Source: Bacteroidota bacterium | GTDB taxonomy: Bacteria > Bacteroidota > Bacteroidia > Bacteroidales > FEN-979 | Direction of reading: 5' to 3' | DNA: 64,000 bases | NCBI GenBank assembly: GCA_026391835.1 | Contig: JAPLDF010000072.1 | Coordinates: forward strand, 1 to 64,000 | Part shown: positions 51,091 to 60,042 of the stretch, one piece after another | Numbering within the stretch: the first letter of the stretch is position 1 | How the letters are laid out: each line of letters starts with the position of its first letter | Program-made: the position numbers and the translations under genes | The notes under the pieces: generated by a model | What the model was told of the DNA's origin: nothing | What the model saw: the letters and a program-made list of their open reading frames with translations, nothing else | Database searches by the model: none

Positions 51091-52943
51091 ACAGCCACCG
51101 CCTCTTCTATGATGTCGGCCTCCACCCGCAGGTTGTCGATGATGAAATTCTGACGCTCCGGCGTATTCTTTCCCATGTAAAAAGTGAGCACATCCAGTAC
51201 GGCCGACTCCTTCGTCAGGATGACGGGATCGAGGCGGATATCTTTGCCAATGAAATACTGGAACTCGTCGGGTGAGATTTCACCCAAGCCTTTGAACCGG
51301 GTTATCTCAGGATTTACCCCGAGTTTTTCCATGGCCGCCCGCTTTTCTTCTTCCGAATAACAATAGATCGTCTTTTGCTTGTTGCGCACCCTGAACAGCG
51401 GAGTTTGCAGGATATACAGGTGCCCGTTGCGCACCAGGTCGGGGTAAAACTGCAGGAAAAAGGTGAGCAGCAGCAACCGGATGTGCATGCCGTCGACATC
51501 GGCATCGGTGGCAACCACCACGTAGTTGTAGCGCAGGTTTTCGAGCCCCTCCTCAACATTGAGGGCACTCTGGAGCAGGTTGAACTCCTCATTTTCATAC
51601 ACCACCCGCTTGCTTAAACCGAAACAGTTGAGCGGCTTGCCCTTGAGGCTGAATACCGCCTGGGTGTTGACATCGCGGGCTTTGGTGATGGAGCCGCTCG
51701 CAGAGTCGCCTTCGGTGATGAAGATGGATGATTCATAGCGACGCTCGTCGTGGTTGTTATAATGGATGCGGCAATCGCGCAGTTTCTTGTTGTGAAGGCT
51801 CACCTTCTTGACACTCTCCTTGGCGATCTTTTTTATGTTCGCCCACTCCTTGCGCTCCTTTTCGCTCTGCATGATCTTGCGGAGCAACGCCTCGGCGGCG
51901 TCGGTGTTCATATGCAGGAAATTGTCAAGCTGCTTTTTGACAATATCCATGATGTAGTTCCTGATGGTAATGCCATCGGGTTCGAGGTGGATGGAGCCAA
52001 GTTTAGTTTTCGTCTGCGACTCGAAGACCGGGTCCTGCACCTTGATGCTCAGCGCTGCAACGAGGGAAGCTTTGATATCGTTGGTGTCAAAATCCTTCTT
52101 GTAAAATTCCCTGATGGTCTTTACGAGCGCCTCCCTGAAAGCGGCCTGGTGCGTGCCCCCCTGGGTGGTATGCTGGCCGTTGACGAAGGAATAGTACTCT
52201 TCGCCGTACATTTCGCAATGGGTGAAGGCACATTCAAAATCGCCGTCGCGCAAATGGATGATGGGGTATATGACCGGGGTGTCGATGTAGCTGTTGAGCA
52301 GGTCGAGCAACCCGTTCTGGGCATGGAACCGCTCTCCGTTGAAGATGATGGTCAGCCCGTTGTTGAGGAACACGTAATTCCATAACATCTTCTGCACATA
52401 TTCGGGGATGTAATGGTATTTTCCAAAAATTTCCTCGTCAGGCATGAAGGTGATGATGGTGCCCGACCGTTGTTCCACCGGTTTCTCCGGATCGTCCGTG
52501 ACCACGTCGCCCTGGTGAAATTCCACGATGTGGGTCCTGCCTTCACGGATGGCCTGCACCTTGAACTGGGAGGAGAGCGCATTCACGGCCTTGGAACCAA
52601 CGCCATTCAGCCCCACCGCCTTTTTAAACACCTTTGAATCGTACTTGGCCCCGGTGTTGATCTTTGAAACACAATCAACCACTTTCCCCAGGGGGATGCC
52701 GCGGCCGTAATCGCGCACGCAAACCAGCTGGTCCTTGATGGTCACTTCGATCGTCTTGCCGTAACCCATCACGAATTCATCAATTGAATTGTCAAGTATC
52801 TCCTTGATCATCACATAGATGCCATCATCAGGAGAAGAACCGTCTCCCAGTTTCCCAATATACATTCCCGGGCGCAGGCGGATGTGTTCACTCCACTCCA
52901 GCGACCGGATACTATCTTCGGTATAGGTTTCAATATTGCTCAT
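51087..52943 (-). CDS. parE: DNA topoisomerase IV subunit B
   Basis: A 618-residue type IIA topoisomerase subunit. The GHKL ATPase has [25 protein letters not shown] and [14 protein letters not shown]. The Toprim domain has [11 protein letters not shown] and [14 protein letters not shown], and the C-terminal [13 protein letters not shown]. The length and motifs fit ParE, and the protein lacks the large insertion of some GyrB proteins. It would work with ParC to decatenate chromosomes. parC is not next to it: the downstream neighbour is convergent and the upstream one divergent. The start is at [10 protein letters not shown] (52943); 52958 is an alternative. Confidence 0.93.
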   Translation of the reverse strand: MSNIETYTEDSIRSLEWSEHIRLRPGMYIGKLGDGSSPDDGIYVMIKEILDNSIDEFVMGYGKTIEVTIKDQLVCVRDYGRGIPLGKVVDCVSKINTGAKYDSKVFKKAVGLNGVGSKAVNALSSQFKVQAIREGRTHIVEFHQGDVVTDDPEKPVEQRSGTIITFMPDEEIFGKYHYIPEYVQKMLWNYVFLNNGLTIIFNGERFHAQNGLLDLLNSYIDTPVIYPIIHLRDGDFECAFTHCEMYGEEYYSFVNGQHTTQGGTHQAAFREALVKTIREFYKKDFDTNDIKASLVAALSIKVQDPVFESQTKTKLGSIHLEPDGITIRNYIMDIVKKQLDNFLHMNTDAAEALLRKIMQSEKERKEWANIKKIAKESVKKVSLHNKKLRDCRIHYNNHDERRYESSIFITEGDSASGSITKARDVNTQAVFSLKGKPLNCFGLSKRVVYENEEFNLLQSALNVEEGLENLRYNYVVVATDADVDGMHIRLLLLTFFLQFYPDLVRNGHLYILQTPLFRVRNKQKTIYCYSEEEKRAAMEKLGVNPEITRFKGLGEISPDEFQYFIGKDIRLDPVILTKESAVLDVLTFYMGKNTPERQNFIIDNLRVEADIIEEAVAV

Positions 52944-53046
52944 TATGTCCGTCCCCATTTAATCGTCAACTTCGCCCTGTTTTACCGGCAAAGGTAATGG
53001 AAAGCCCTGTCACTACTGAATAAAACTCGCAATATTTTCAACCAAG

Positions 53047-53079
53047 TTATACACAACTCGCGGGAAATGCGTTACTTTG
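53047..53079 (+). promoter_or_regulatory. Promoter region with DnaA-box-like sequence before the crotonase gene
   Basis: TTATACACA (53047-53055) fits the DnaA box TTATNCACA, and TTACTTTG (53072-53079) is one base from the -7 consensus. They lie between the divergent parE and crotonase genes. A single DnaA box by itself may be chance. Confidence 0.35.
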
Positions 53080-53110
53080 CACTCTGTTAAAAAGTTAACC
53101 AACAAAACAT

Positions 53111-53890
53111 ATGGCACTGGTATTAAAAGAACTGAAAGAGCACATCGGCTGGGTCACCCTGAATCATGACGCCAAGAGAAACGCGCTGAGCATCGACCTG
53201 CTCACTGAACTGCTGCAGGCACTTAAATCCCTGAAGGAGGAGAAGGCAAGGGTGATCATCATCCGGGCAAACAAAGGGATGAAGGTGTGGTCGTCGGGGT
53301 TTTTCATCGATGAACTTCCCCGCGACGGGAGTGATCCGCTTGCGTATGACAATCCGTTGCAAAAGGTGATCCGTGCCATCCAGGGCATCCCGGTGCCCGT
53401 GATCGCCATGGCCGAAGGAAGCATCTGGGGAGGAGCCTGTAACATTGCGTTCGTCTGCGACATGGTGATCGGCACGAAAGACACCTGCCTGGCCATCACA
53501 CCTGCAAAGATCGGGGTTCCCTACAACACCTCCGGAATTTTACAGTTCCTTGACATCATCGGGTCGCATATCGTGAAAGAGATGTTCTTTACCGCCGAGC
53601 CGATCTCCGCCCTGAAAGCACTGGAACTTGGCATCATCAACCACCTGGTGGATGCCGGCGACCTCGAAAACTTCACCATCAGGCTTGCCAACAAGATCAT
53701 CGCCAATTCGCCGCTCAGCATCCAGGTGATCAAGGAGCAGCTCAACATCCTGGGAAACGCCCTTCCGATGACCCCGCAGACTTTTGAACACATCGACATG
53801 CTCCGGCGCATTGCCGGGACCAGCGAAGATTACCTGGAAGGGATCAAGGCGTTTTATGAGAAAAGGAAGCCGGAGTTTAAGGGACAATGA
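53111..53890 (+). CDS. Crotonase-family enzyme, ScpB-like (methylmalonyl-CoA decarboxylase type)
   Basis: A 259-residue enzyme with the crotonase fold. Similarity to E. coli ScpB (methylmalonyl-CoA decarboxylase) is seen along its length: WVTLNHDAKRNALS, DPLAYDNPLQKVIRAIQGIP, EGSIWGGACNIAFVCDMVI, IGVPYNTSGI, IVKEMFFTAEPI, and the C-terminal YLEGIKAFYEKRKPEFKG. The oxyanion glycine in SIWGGA and the tyrosine in VPYN are kept. The histidine of the E. coli AGHDIHELP (residue His66 as I recall it) is a phenylalanine here (SGFFIDELP). The substrate may differ. It is a single gene; its stop codon begins a heptanucleotide array. Confidence 0.78.
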   Translation: MALVLKELKEHIGWVTLNHDAKRNALSIDLLTELLQALKSLKEEKARVIIIRANKGMKVWSSGFFIDELPRDGSDPLAYDNPLQKVIRAIQGIPVPVIAMAEGSIWGGACNIAFVCDMVIGTKDTCLAITPAKIGVPYNTSGILQFLDIIGSHIVKEMFFTAEPISALKALELGIINHLVDAGDLENFTIRLANKIIANSPLSIQVIKEQLNILGNALPMTPQTFEHIDMLRRIAGTSEDYLEGIKAFYEKRKPEFKGQ

Positions 53891-53908
53891 CAAGTGACAA
53901 GTGACAAG
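53888..53908. repeat. Heptanucleotide array (3 units) at the crotonase stop codon
   Basis: Three exact TGACAAG units, the first of which contains the TGA stop (53888-53890) of the crotonase gene. This repeats the arrangement at 41005, where a kinase stop codon is also part of the array. Confidence 0.8.
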
Positions 53909-53928
53909 TGGGGAGTGAAAGGAAGAGA

Positions 53929-54783
53929 TTACCTGAGTTCGAATTCTTTCAGGAGTTCTTCGAAAGTTTCCTTATGGGTTGGTGACTCAGCTTGTTTTGA
54001 CGCAGCTGCGTAGGCCTGGGCATACAGATCTTCGCGGTAATTGTAGATCTGCCATTCACCTTTATGGTATTCAAGTGCCGAGAGGTTCTCTACCCAATCG
54101 CCGGAATTCAAATACATGACCGACCCCTGGGCATTGCAGATCGTCCTCATTTCGGGCTGGTGAATATGCCCGCAGATCACATAACCATACCCTTTTGAGA
54201 TCGCAATATCGGCGGCGGTTTCTTCGAATTTGTTGATATACGAAACAGCACGCTTTACACTGTGTTTTATCCTGCGTGAAAAGGATATCTTTTGCCTGCC
54301 TATGCTTGTCAACAGGAAATTTGCGAAACTGTTCAGCAGGATCAGCAGGTCGTATCCGAAGGAACCAAATTTCGCCAGCCATTTGCTGTGCCGCATGGTG
54401 ATATCAAAAACGTCGCCGTGAAATATCCACGCTTTCTGCCCGTCAAGATCGATCAGCAACTTGTTCACCAGTTTGAATGAGCCCATGCTGAACCTGGTGA
54501 ACTTTCGCATCAGTTCATCGTGATTCCCGGTTATGTATATTATTTTGGTGTTTTTTGCGATCAGCCCGGTGAGGTGCCTGATCACCATCAGGTGCGATTT
54601 CGGGAAGTACCGCTTGCGAAATTGCCAGATGTCGATGATATCCCCGTTCAGGATCAGTGTTTTTGGCTTGATGCTTCTCAGGTATTTTAACAACTCCCTG
54701 GCATGACAGCCGAATGCCCCTAGATGAACATCGGAAATGATGACAAGGTCAACTTCGCGTTTGGGAAATGATTGGTGTTTCAT
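53929..54783 (-). CDS. LpxH-like metallophosphoesterase (UDP-2,3-diacylglucosamine hydrolase type)
   Basis: A 284-residue metallophosphoesterase. The metal motifs are IISDVHLGAFG, LNGDIIDIWQ, YITGNHDELM, IFHGDVFD and CGHIHQPEM, in the order of LpxH/LpxH2 enzymes that cleave UDP-2,3-diacylglucosamine in lipid A synthesis. It is cytoplasmic or peripheral to the membrane (FANFLLTS segment). The start at MKHQSFPKRE was chosen over an ATG 21 bp upstream. Specificity for the lipid A precursor is inferred only from the motif set. Confidence 0.8.
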   Translation of the reverse strand: MKHQSFPKREVDLVIISDVHLGAFGCHARELLKYLRSIKPKTLILNGDIIDIWQFRKRYFPKSHLMVIRHLTGLIAKNTKIIYITGNHDELMRKFTRFSMGSFKLVNKLLIDLDGQKAWIFHGDVFDITMRHSKWLAKFGSFGYDLLILLNSFANFLLTSIGRQKISFSRRIKHSVKRAVSYINKFEETAADIAISKGYGYVICGHIHQPEMRTICNAQGSVMYLNSGDWVENLSALEYHKGEWQIYNYREDLYAQAYAAASKQAESPTHKETFEELLKEFELR

Positions 54784-54925
54784 TGCTGGATGCAAAATTA
54801 CCATGTATGCATAATTGCAATGTTAACAGGGTATTACGAAAACATTAATTTACTGTTAAGAAATTATTAAGTTATCATGAACTTGAAAAATCTGCTGGTT
54901 TAATGCTGAAATTTGCACATAAATC

Positions 54926-55138
54926 ATGAACCATATGAAGAAAATTACAGGTCAATCAAGGGTGATCAACAGAATATCCAGGCGGGATAATCTTCCGGTC
55001 CTGCGTGGAATGTTCATCAGCCCGGGATCATCCGAAAAAAAAACCAGGCCTGTTCAAAGGCAGGTGAATTTTTATCTCACTTCAGAAGAAGAGTTGTACC
55101 TCACAGCGGATAAAGGATTTTACCTGGGAGAATATTGA
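54926..55138 (+). CDS. Small protein of unknown function upstream of the glycosyltransferase
   Basis: A possible 70-residue protein, positively charged, with RQVNFYLTSEEELYLTADKG near the C-terminus. No family is recognised. It ends 3 bp before the glycosyltransferase start and runs in the same direction, which is the main support that it is real. The sequence GAAATTTGCAC, like a -7 element, lies about 15 bp upstream of the ATG. Confidence 0.4.
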   Translation: MNHMKKITGQSRVINRISRRDNLPVLRGMFISPGSSEKKTRPVQRQVNFYLTSEEELYLTADKGFYLGEY

Positions 55139-55141
55139 AAG

Positions 55142-56332
55142 ATGACAGACACAATGGAAGTAAACACAGGGAAAGTGGAAACAACAGGCCGCCTGCTCTG
55201 GCTGACCGATACGTTTGGGGATCATAACGGGGTGTCGACCGTATTGAAGGCAATCCTTCTTGAGATCAGGCGTCGCAATTTGCCTGTTGACCTCCTTGTT
55301 TGCAGCAATACCATGCAACCGGAAGACCACCTCCTGGTTGTCAGGCCTGTGACTGAATTTACACTCCCGTTATACAGGCAGCAACCTTTCAGGATACCCA
55401 ACTACCTTTCGGTGCAACGCACTTTCAGGCGGGGCAACTATACCAGGGTCATCTGTTCTACCGAAGGTCCGATGGGCCTGGCAGCAATCTGGCTTAAAAA
55501 AGTGTTCCCGGTTGAAATTTTCTTTTACCTGCATACCGATTGGCTGATTTTTGCCAAAGAGGTGGTGTCGCTGGAGCAGAAAGGCATTAACAGGCTGCAA
55601 CGGATGCTGAAGTTCTATTATAAGAGATTTGGCAATGTATTCGTGCTTAACACCGACCACCAGCAATGGCTTACCGGCAAGACCATGGGGTTTGACGCTT
55701 CACGGGTGTTTCTGACCGCTCACTGGGCCGACAGGATTTTCTCTGAACCTTCTGAGACGAGTAGCCGGGAGATTCTTTTCGACAAGCTTAAGTTCGACAG
55801 TATGAAGCCCGTCATTCTCTATACAGGCCGGATCAGCAAAGAGAAGGGGGTTCTTGAACTTCCAGGCATTGTGAGCATGATCAGGTCGGTGGTCCCGGAA
55901 ATGCAAATGGTCATAGCCGGAACCGGCCCGGCAGAAGAAGAACTTAAAAAGGCGATGCCCGACGCACTTTATCTTGGCTGGGTTGACCGGGAGCACTTGC
56001 CGGCACTGTATCTCTCAGCAGATCTGCTGCTGCTGCCTTCACGTTTCGATACCTTCAGTTGTGTGGTCCTTGAAGCGCTGAGCAGTGGTTTGCCTGTTGT
56101 CGCATACAATGCCAAAGGACCAAAGGATATCCTGGAAGATTCGGTGAATGGTTTCCTGGTTGAGTCAGCCGAAGAAATGGCAGGGAAAGTGATTGGGTAT
56201 TTTCTTGATCCGGAATCCTGGGATAGGATGAAACAAGCAGCTCTGCAAAGGGCAGAAGCATACCAGGCCGATAAGATCATGGACCGGCTGCTGCAGGATG
56301 TGGGATTGAGAACCGAAGCCTGTACCTTATGA
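55142..56332 (+). CDS. GT4-family glycosyltransferase
   Basis: A 396-residue cytoplasmic retaining glycosyltransferase. The N-terminal Rossmann domain has LLWLTDTFGDHNGVSTVL. The C-terminal part has the GT4 signature: ILYTGRISKEKGVLELPGI, MVIAGTGPAEEEL, LYLSADLLLLPSRFDTFSCV, the E-x7-E motif in VLEALSSGLPVVA and GFLVES. The family uses UDP- or GDP-sugars for lipids or polysaccharides; the acceptor is unknown here. Its TGA overlaps the start of the GH13 gene by 4 bp, so the two are coupled. Confidence 0.9.
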   Translation: MTDTMEVNTGKVETTGRLLWLTDTFGDHNGVSTVLKAILLEIRRRNLPVDLLVCSNTMQPEDHLLVVRPVTEFTLPLYRQQPFRIPNYLSVQRTFRRGNYTRVICSTEGPMGLAAIWLKKVFPVEIFFYLHTDWLIFAKEVVSLEQKGINRLQRMLKFYYKRFGNVFVLNTDHQQWLTGKTMGFDASRVFLTAHWADRIFSEPSETSSREILFDKLKFDSMKPVILYTGRISKEKGVLELPGIVSMIRSVVPEMQMVIAGTGPAEEELKKAMPDALYLGWVDREHLPALYLSADLLLLPSRFDTFSCVVLEALSSGLPVVAYNAKGPKDILEDSVNGFLVESAEEMAGKVIGYFLDPESWDRMKQAALQRAEAYQADKIMDRLLQDVGLRTEACTL

Positions 56333-57945
56333 GCAAGAGCAAGACTGAACCATGGTTATGGTGGAAACATGGGGTGATCTATCATATATATCCCAGGAGT
56401 TTCCAGGATTCCGACGGCGACGGGATCGGAGATATCCGTGGCATCATCCGTCGCCTGGGTTACCTTAAGGAACTTGGCATTGACGGCATCTGGATATCGC
56501 CCATGTATAAGTCGCCCATGGTCGATTTTGGGTATGATGTTTCCAATTATCGTGAAATCGATCCTGTTTTCGGGACCATGGAAGATTTCATGGAACTTTT
56601 ACAAAAGGCCCATGAAGCAGGAATCAGGATTATCCTCGACATGATCCTGAACCATACATCCGACCAGCATCCCTGGTTCATTGAATCGTCATCCACGTTG
56701 TACAATCCAAAGCGGAACTGGTATATCTGGAAAGATCCGGTCCTGGGCAGCCCGCCAAACAACTGGAAGTCGACGGTTGGAGGAAGCGCCTGGAAATTTC
56801 ATGAACCTTCGGGACAGTATTACATGCACTCATTTTTTGAAGAACAGCCCGACCTGAACTGGAGGGACCCTGATCTCCATAAGGTCTTTTTTGAAGATAT
56901 GAAATTCTGGCTCGACCTCGGTGTGGATGGCTTTCGGCTGGACGTGATCAACATGATAGCAAAGGATAAAAAATTCAGGAGCAATCCTGTGCTCCTGGGA
57001 ATCCCTGCGCTCCAGAAACATATATTTACAAGAAACAGGAAACGGTCGGTCACCATCGTATCACAGATACGTGCATTACTTGACCGGTATGACAGCAGGG
57101 TCAGCATCGGAGAAATTTACGCGCATCCTCCCGGTGATGCGAAGGCAGCTGCAAGATACCTTGCAAAAGGGAAAGACGGGCTGCACCTGGCATTTGACTT
57201 TTCCCTGATTTTCAGCACATGGAATGCACATTCATACTTTAAAAGCATTAAGACCTGGTATGACAGCATCCCGGAGGGCGGCTGGCCTTGCAACGTCCTG
57301 TCGAACCACGATCTTTTCAGAAGCATCGACAGGTTCCCATGGCGCACAAACAGGGAAGAAAAGGCCAGGGTTGCAGCCACATTGCTCATGACCCTTATGG
57401 GCACACCCTTCATTTACTATGGCGAGGAGATCGGCATGCACAATACCCGTATTGCCAAAAGCCAGATCCGCGATCCTTTGGGCAAAAAGTTCTGGCCTTT
57501 ATTTACCGGCAGGGACAAGGCCCGTACGCCCATGCAGTGGGTGCCTGAAACCAGTGGAGGTTTTACAACCGGCATACCATGGTTGCCGCTCAACAAGGAT
57601 ACCAGGTTGCGTACAGTAAGGCAACAGGAGGGTGAACCATCCTCATTGCTGAACTTATACAGAAATCTTATCAAACTCAGGAAAACCAGTGAAGCGCTCC
57701 GGAAAGGCTCATGGGTCCCAATCAACAATGGACAGGATGGTATCCTTGCTTATTTCCGAACGACGGAAAGTGAACGCATCCTTGTGATCCTGAACTTTAT
57801 GGGTCGCCAGAACAATCTTTCATTGCAGGAGCATACGTATGGGAAAGTTCTTTTTTCGACGCACCGGGTACCCGAAGAATTCAGCTATTTCCAGAACATG
57901 CAGATTAGCCCGTTTGAGGCGACAGTATGGCTGGTTAGTGAGTGA
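56329..57945 (+). CDS. GH13 alpha-glucosidase (oligo-1,6-glucosidase-like)
   Basis: A 538-residue alpha-amylase-family enzyme of the alpha-glucosidase/oligo-1,6-glucosidase group. VIYHIYPRSFQDSDGDGIGD is the start of the barrel; the nucleophile is D205 (GFRLDVINM), the acid/base E262 (SIGEIYA) and the third acid D328 (LSNHD). ILDMILNHTS and PFIYYGEEIGMHN follow. No signal peptide is present, so it acts in the cytoplasm on maltose, isomaltose or a related glucoside. It overlaps the glycosyltransferase stop by 4 bp. Confidence 0.92.
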   Translation: MSKSKTEPWLWWKHGVIYHIYPRSFQDSDGDGIGDIRGIIRRLGYLKELGIDGIWISPMYKSPMVDFGYDVSNYREIDPVFGTMEDFMELLQKAHEAGIRIILDMILNHTSDQHPWFIESSSTLYNPKRNWYIWKDPVLGSPPNNWKSTVGGSAWKFHEPSGQYYMHSFFEEQPDLNWRDPDLHKVFFEDMKFWLDLGVDGFRLDVINMIAKDKKFRSNPVLLGIPALQKHIFTRNRKRSVTIVSQIRALLDRYDSRVSIGEIYAHPPGDAKAAARYLAKGKDGLHLAFDFSLIFSTWNAHSYFKSIKTWYDSIPEGGWPCNVLSNHDLFRSIDRFPWRTNREEKARVAATLLMTLMGTPFIYYGEEIGMHNTRIAKSQIRDPLGKKFWPLFTGRDKARTPMQWVPETSGGFTTGIPWLPLNKDTRLRTVRQQEGEPSSLLNLYRNLIKLRKTSEALRKGSWVPINNGQDGILAYFRTTESERILVILNFMGRQNNLSLQEHTYGKVLFSTHRVPEEFSYFQNMQISPFEATVWLVSE

Positions 57946-57968
57946 TTGGCTTGTGTAAATTATCCATT

Positions 57969-58814
57969 ATGAAAAAAAAAGAGATTGGTGAATTTTTGTA
58001 CCGCTTCTACAGGAAAAGGACTTCGTCGTTCCTGGCCCACGTTTACAAAGCCAGCATAACAGGAGATTCACGGGATATCCACCGGGCGAGACTTGATGTA
58101 AAACGGATCTTTGCATTATATGGTCTTTTTGAGATGCTGGATCCGGCTATTTTCAAACACCGGGGAGGGTACAAATTGTTCAGGCCATTGTACCGCCAGG
58201 CTGGTAAAATCCGGGAGATCCAGGTGAACTACATTTTACTTGCAAATCCGCTGCCTCACACTTTTGAATGCAGCTCCTTTACCCTATGGCTAAAGGAAGA
58301 AGAGCACAATGCTGCTTCGAAGTTCCTGCTAATGGTTAAAAAGTTCAAAGAGGCAGAGTTAACGGATACGGATAAAATGATAGAAAAAATTTGTCATTGC
58401 AGTTCCATATTCAAACTCCGCTCAAAGACAATGGCATACATTATAGACAAGGCAGAACAGGTTAAAGATTTACAATTGAACCAACCCGACGAAGACGATA
58501 TCCATAAAATCCGGAAGACACTGAAGGCGATGGCGACCATTTCCACCCTTGTTTATTCAGTCAAGTCCGGGAAATGGCTTGACCAGGTGATCACATCGCT
58601 GAATAAAACCGAAATGATGATCGGTGACTGGCATGACCGCGTTGTATTGAAGAAGTCGATTGAAAGGTTCCTGGCGGAAAACAGAAATGTACCGGAACCT
58701 GAATTGCATTCGCTGAATTTGCTCAAACAAACGCTTACTGATTATAATCTTAACCTTGTTCAGCATTTCATGCCTGAGGTGAAGGCAGTGGTGGAGACAG
58801 TCTTAACTATTTAA
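57969..58814 (+). CDS. CHAD-domain protein
   Basis: A 281-residue protein of the CHAD family (conserved histidine alpha-helical domain), which binds polyphosphate. Two repeat halves are visible: HRARLDVKRIFALYGLFEML and DIHKIRKTLKAMATISTLV, each with the conserved histidine and basic residues. It has no N-terminal CYTH domain. A GTG at 57942 that overlaps the GH13 stop (GTGA) is an alternative start. It is the third gene of the GT4-GH13-CHAD unit, a combination that suggests a link between sugar storage and polyphosphate, though this is inference. Confidence 0.83.
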   Translation: MKKKEIGEFLYRFYRKRTSSFLAHVYKASITGDSRDIHRARLDVKRIFALYGLFEMLDPAIFKHRGGYKLFRPLYRQAGKIREIQVNYILLANPLPHTFECSSFTLWLKEEEHNAASKFLLMVKKFKEAELTDTDKMIEKICHCSSIFKLRSKTMAYIIDKAEQVKDLQLNQPDEDDIHKIRKTLKAMATISTLVYSVKSGKWLDQVITSLNKTEMMIGDWHDRVVLKKSIERFLAENRNVPEPELHSLNLLKQTLTDYNLNLVQHFMPEVKAVVETVLTI

Positions 58815-59274
58815 ACTCTTCCCGGCTTGTTACCTGGCCGTTTTCATCCCTGATGATCCATACTCCCTTTTTCTCACCATTCTTATAAAACATTTCGTAC
58901 CGTTTTATACCCTGGTCATCCCACACATACCAGAATCCATCTTTCTTCCCATCTTTAAAACTGGCTTCCGCCGTCTTTTTTCCGGTTTCATTCCAGGTTG
59001 TCCAGATGCCATTTTTTTGCCCTTCCCGGTAGGACCGTATTTCTTTGATGGTCCCGGCAGGATAATAAATGGTGGTTGAGTCATCCAGCAGCCCGTTTTT
59101 AATACAAGTAGCTGATACAAGCCTGTTTTCTGAATCATATTCCTTAAAGACGCCGGTGTAGATTTTCCCGTTTTCGCGAAGTACATATTTGCCTTTTTTC
59201 AGGATAACATCCTGTGCAGCAATTGTATTAATCAGGGTAAGGAAAAGGATAAAAGGCAGGATCAGTTTTTTCAT
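58807..59274 (-). CDS. MORN-repeat (YwqK-like) exported protein
   Basis: A 155-residue protein with a signal peptide (MKKLILPFILFLTLINTIAA) and four or five MORN_2-type repeats of about 23 residues, each with a G-x-W or Y-x-x-G pattern (GKIYTGVFKEYDSENRLV, GQKNGIWTTWNETGKKTAEA, GKKDGFWYVWDDQG, GEKKGVWIIRDENGQ). YwqK-type proteins are sometimes named antitoxins, but here there is a signal peptide and no toxin gene, so I would not apply that name. It converges with the CHAD gene with an 8-bp overlap. Confidence 0.75.
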   Translation of the reverse strand: MKKLILPFILFLTLINTIAAQDVILKKGKYVLRENGKIYTGVFKEYDSENRLVSATCIKNGLLDDSTTIYYPAGTIKEIRSYREGQKNGIWTTWNETGKKTAEASFKDGKKDGFWYVWDDQGIKRYEMFYKNGEKKGVWIIRDENGQVTSREEFK

Positions 59275-59465
59275 GGTTTTATACATTGGTATTGCAAAAA
59301 TAAGCAATTGCGCGTGGCAACTGGTGAGTGAATAAGAATGTAATAATAATTTAACATGCGGGTAATCCGGAAGGCAGGAGCGGAATACAAAGAGTGAAAA
59401 GCCGGTTTCGCACCAACTTTCCACTCTGAAAATTCTCTCCGGATTTCAACAGTTACTGAACCGGA

Positions 59466-59822
59466 TCAGGGGGTGATGGGGTTAAGCAGGATCTTCAGTT
59501 TTTCTGTCTCCGATTTTGTGATTTTCACGGTGACTTCTTTGTCTTTATAGGAGATACAGTTAATTTTCACCTTGTAGGTTCCCGGTTCTATGCCATCGAG
59601 GTTAAATTCTCCCTTTGAGTTTGAATAGATCTTCTGGTCTGTGGACGCCAGTTGAATGGTAACCCCGGCAAGTTTCTCATTTGAGTCTTTATCAATGACA
59701 ACTCCTGAAATGGATGATTGTGTTGACGGTCCGGATGTTTTGGGGCTTTTATCAGCGGCGATGACATCGACATTGACCAGTGCAATCATGGCAATTGCGA
59801 CTATAATGGTTTTGGTTTTCAT
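59466..59822 (-). CDS. Small exported carboxypeptidase-regulatory-like domain protein
   Basis: A 118-residue protein with a signal peptide (MKTKTIIVAIAMIALVNVDV) followed by one carboxypeptidase-D-regulatory-like (Ig-like) domain: SSISGVVIDKDSNEKLAGVT, GEFNLDGIEPGTYKVKINC. The same domain type forms the N-terminus of TonB-dependent receptors, including the one at 61448. As a free-standing unit its role is unknown. It is transcribed alone on the minus strand; the 220 bp between it and the regulator at 60043 hold both promoters. Confidence 0.75.
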   Translation of the reverse strand: MKTKTIIVAIAMIALVNVDVIAADKSPKTSGPSTQSSISGVVIDKDSNEKLAGVTIQLASTDQKIYSNSKGEFNLDGIEPGTYKVKINCISYKDKEVTVKITKSETEKLKILLNPITP

Positions 59823-60042
59823 GGTTTCATTTTTTGACAAAGGTAGCTTGTGCGGCACGCTTCAATGTTAACGGATTATTAAATATTTATGAATTCTGTT
59901 CGCATTTCCGGCTGTCGAAATTGTTGTTGATTATTTAACCATTATTTATTAATTCGTTAACATTCAAATGCTTTGAACAAGTGATCTTTGCACATTGACT
60001 GTCACACGGTGTTTCCCGGATCAGTCAAGAAAATGAATCATA

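Noticed and set aside
53047-53055. Chromosomal origin of replication
   Set aside because: Only one DnaA box is present and dnaA, dnaN or an AT-rich unwinding region are not seen nearby.
58807-59274. Antitoxin of a YwqK-type toxin-antitoxin system
   Set aside because: A signal peptide is present and no toxin gene is adjacent.
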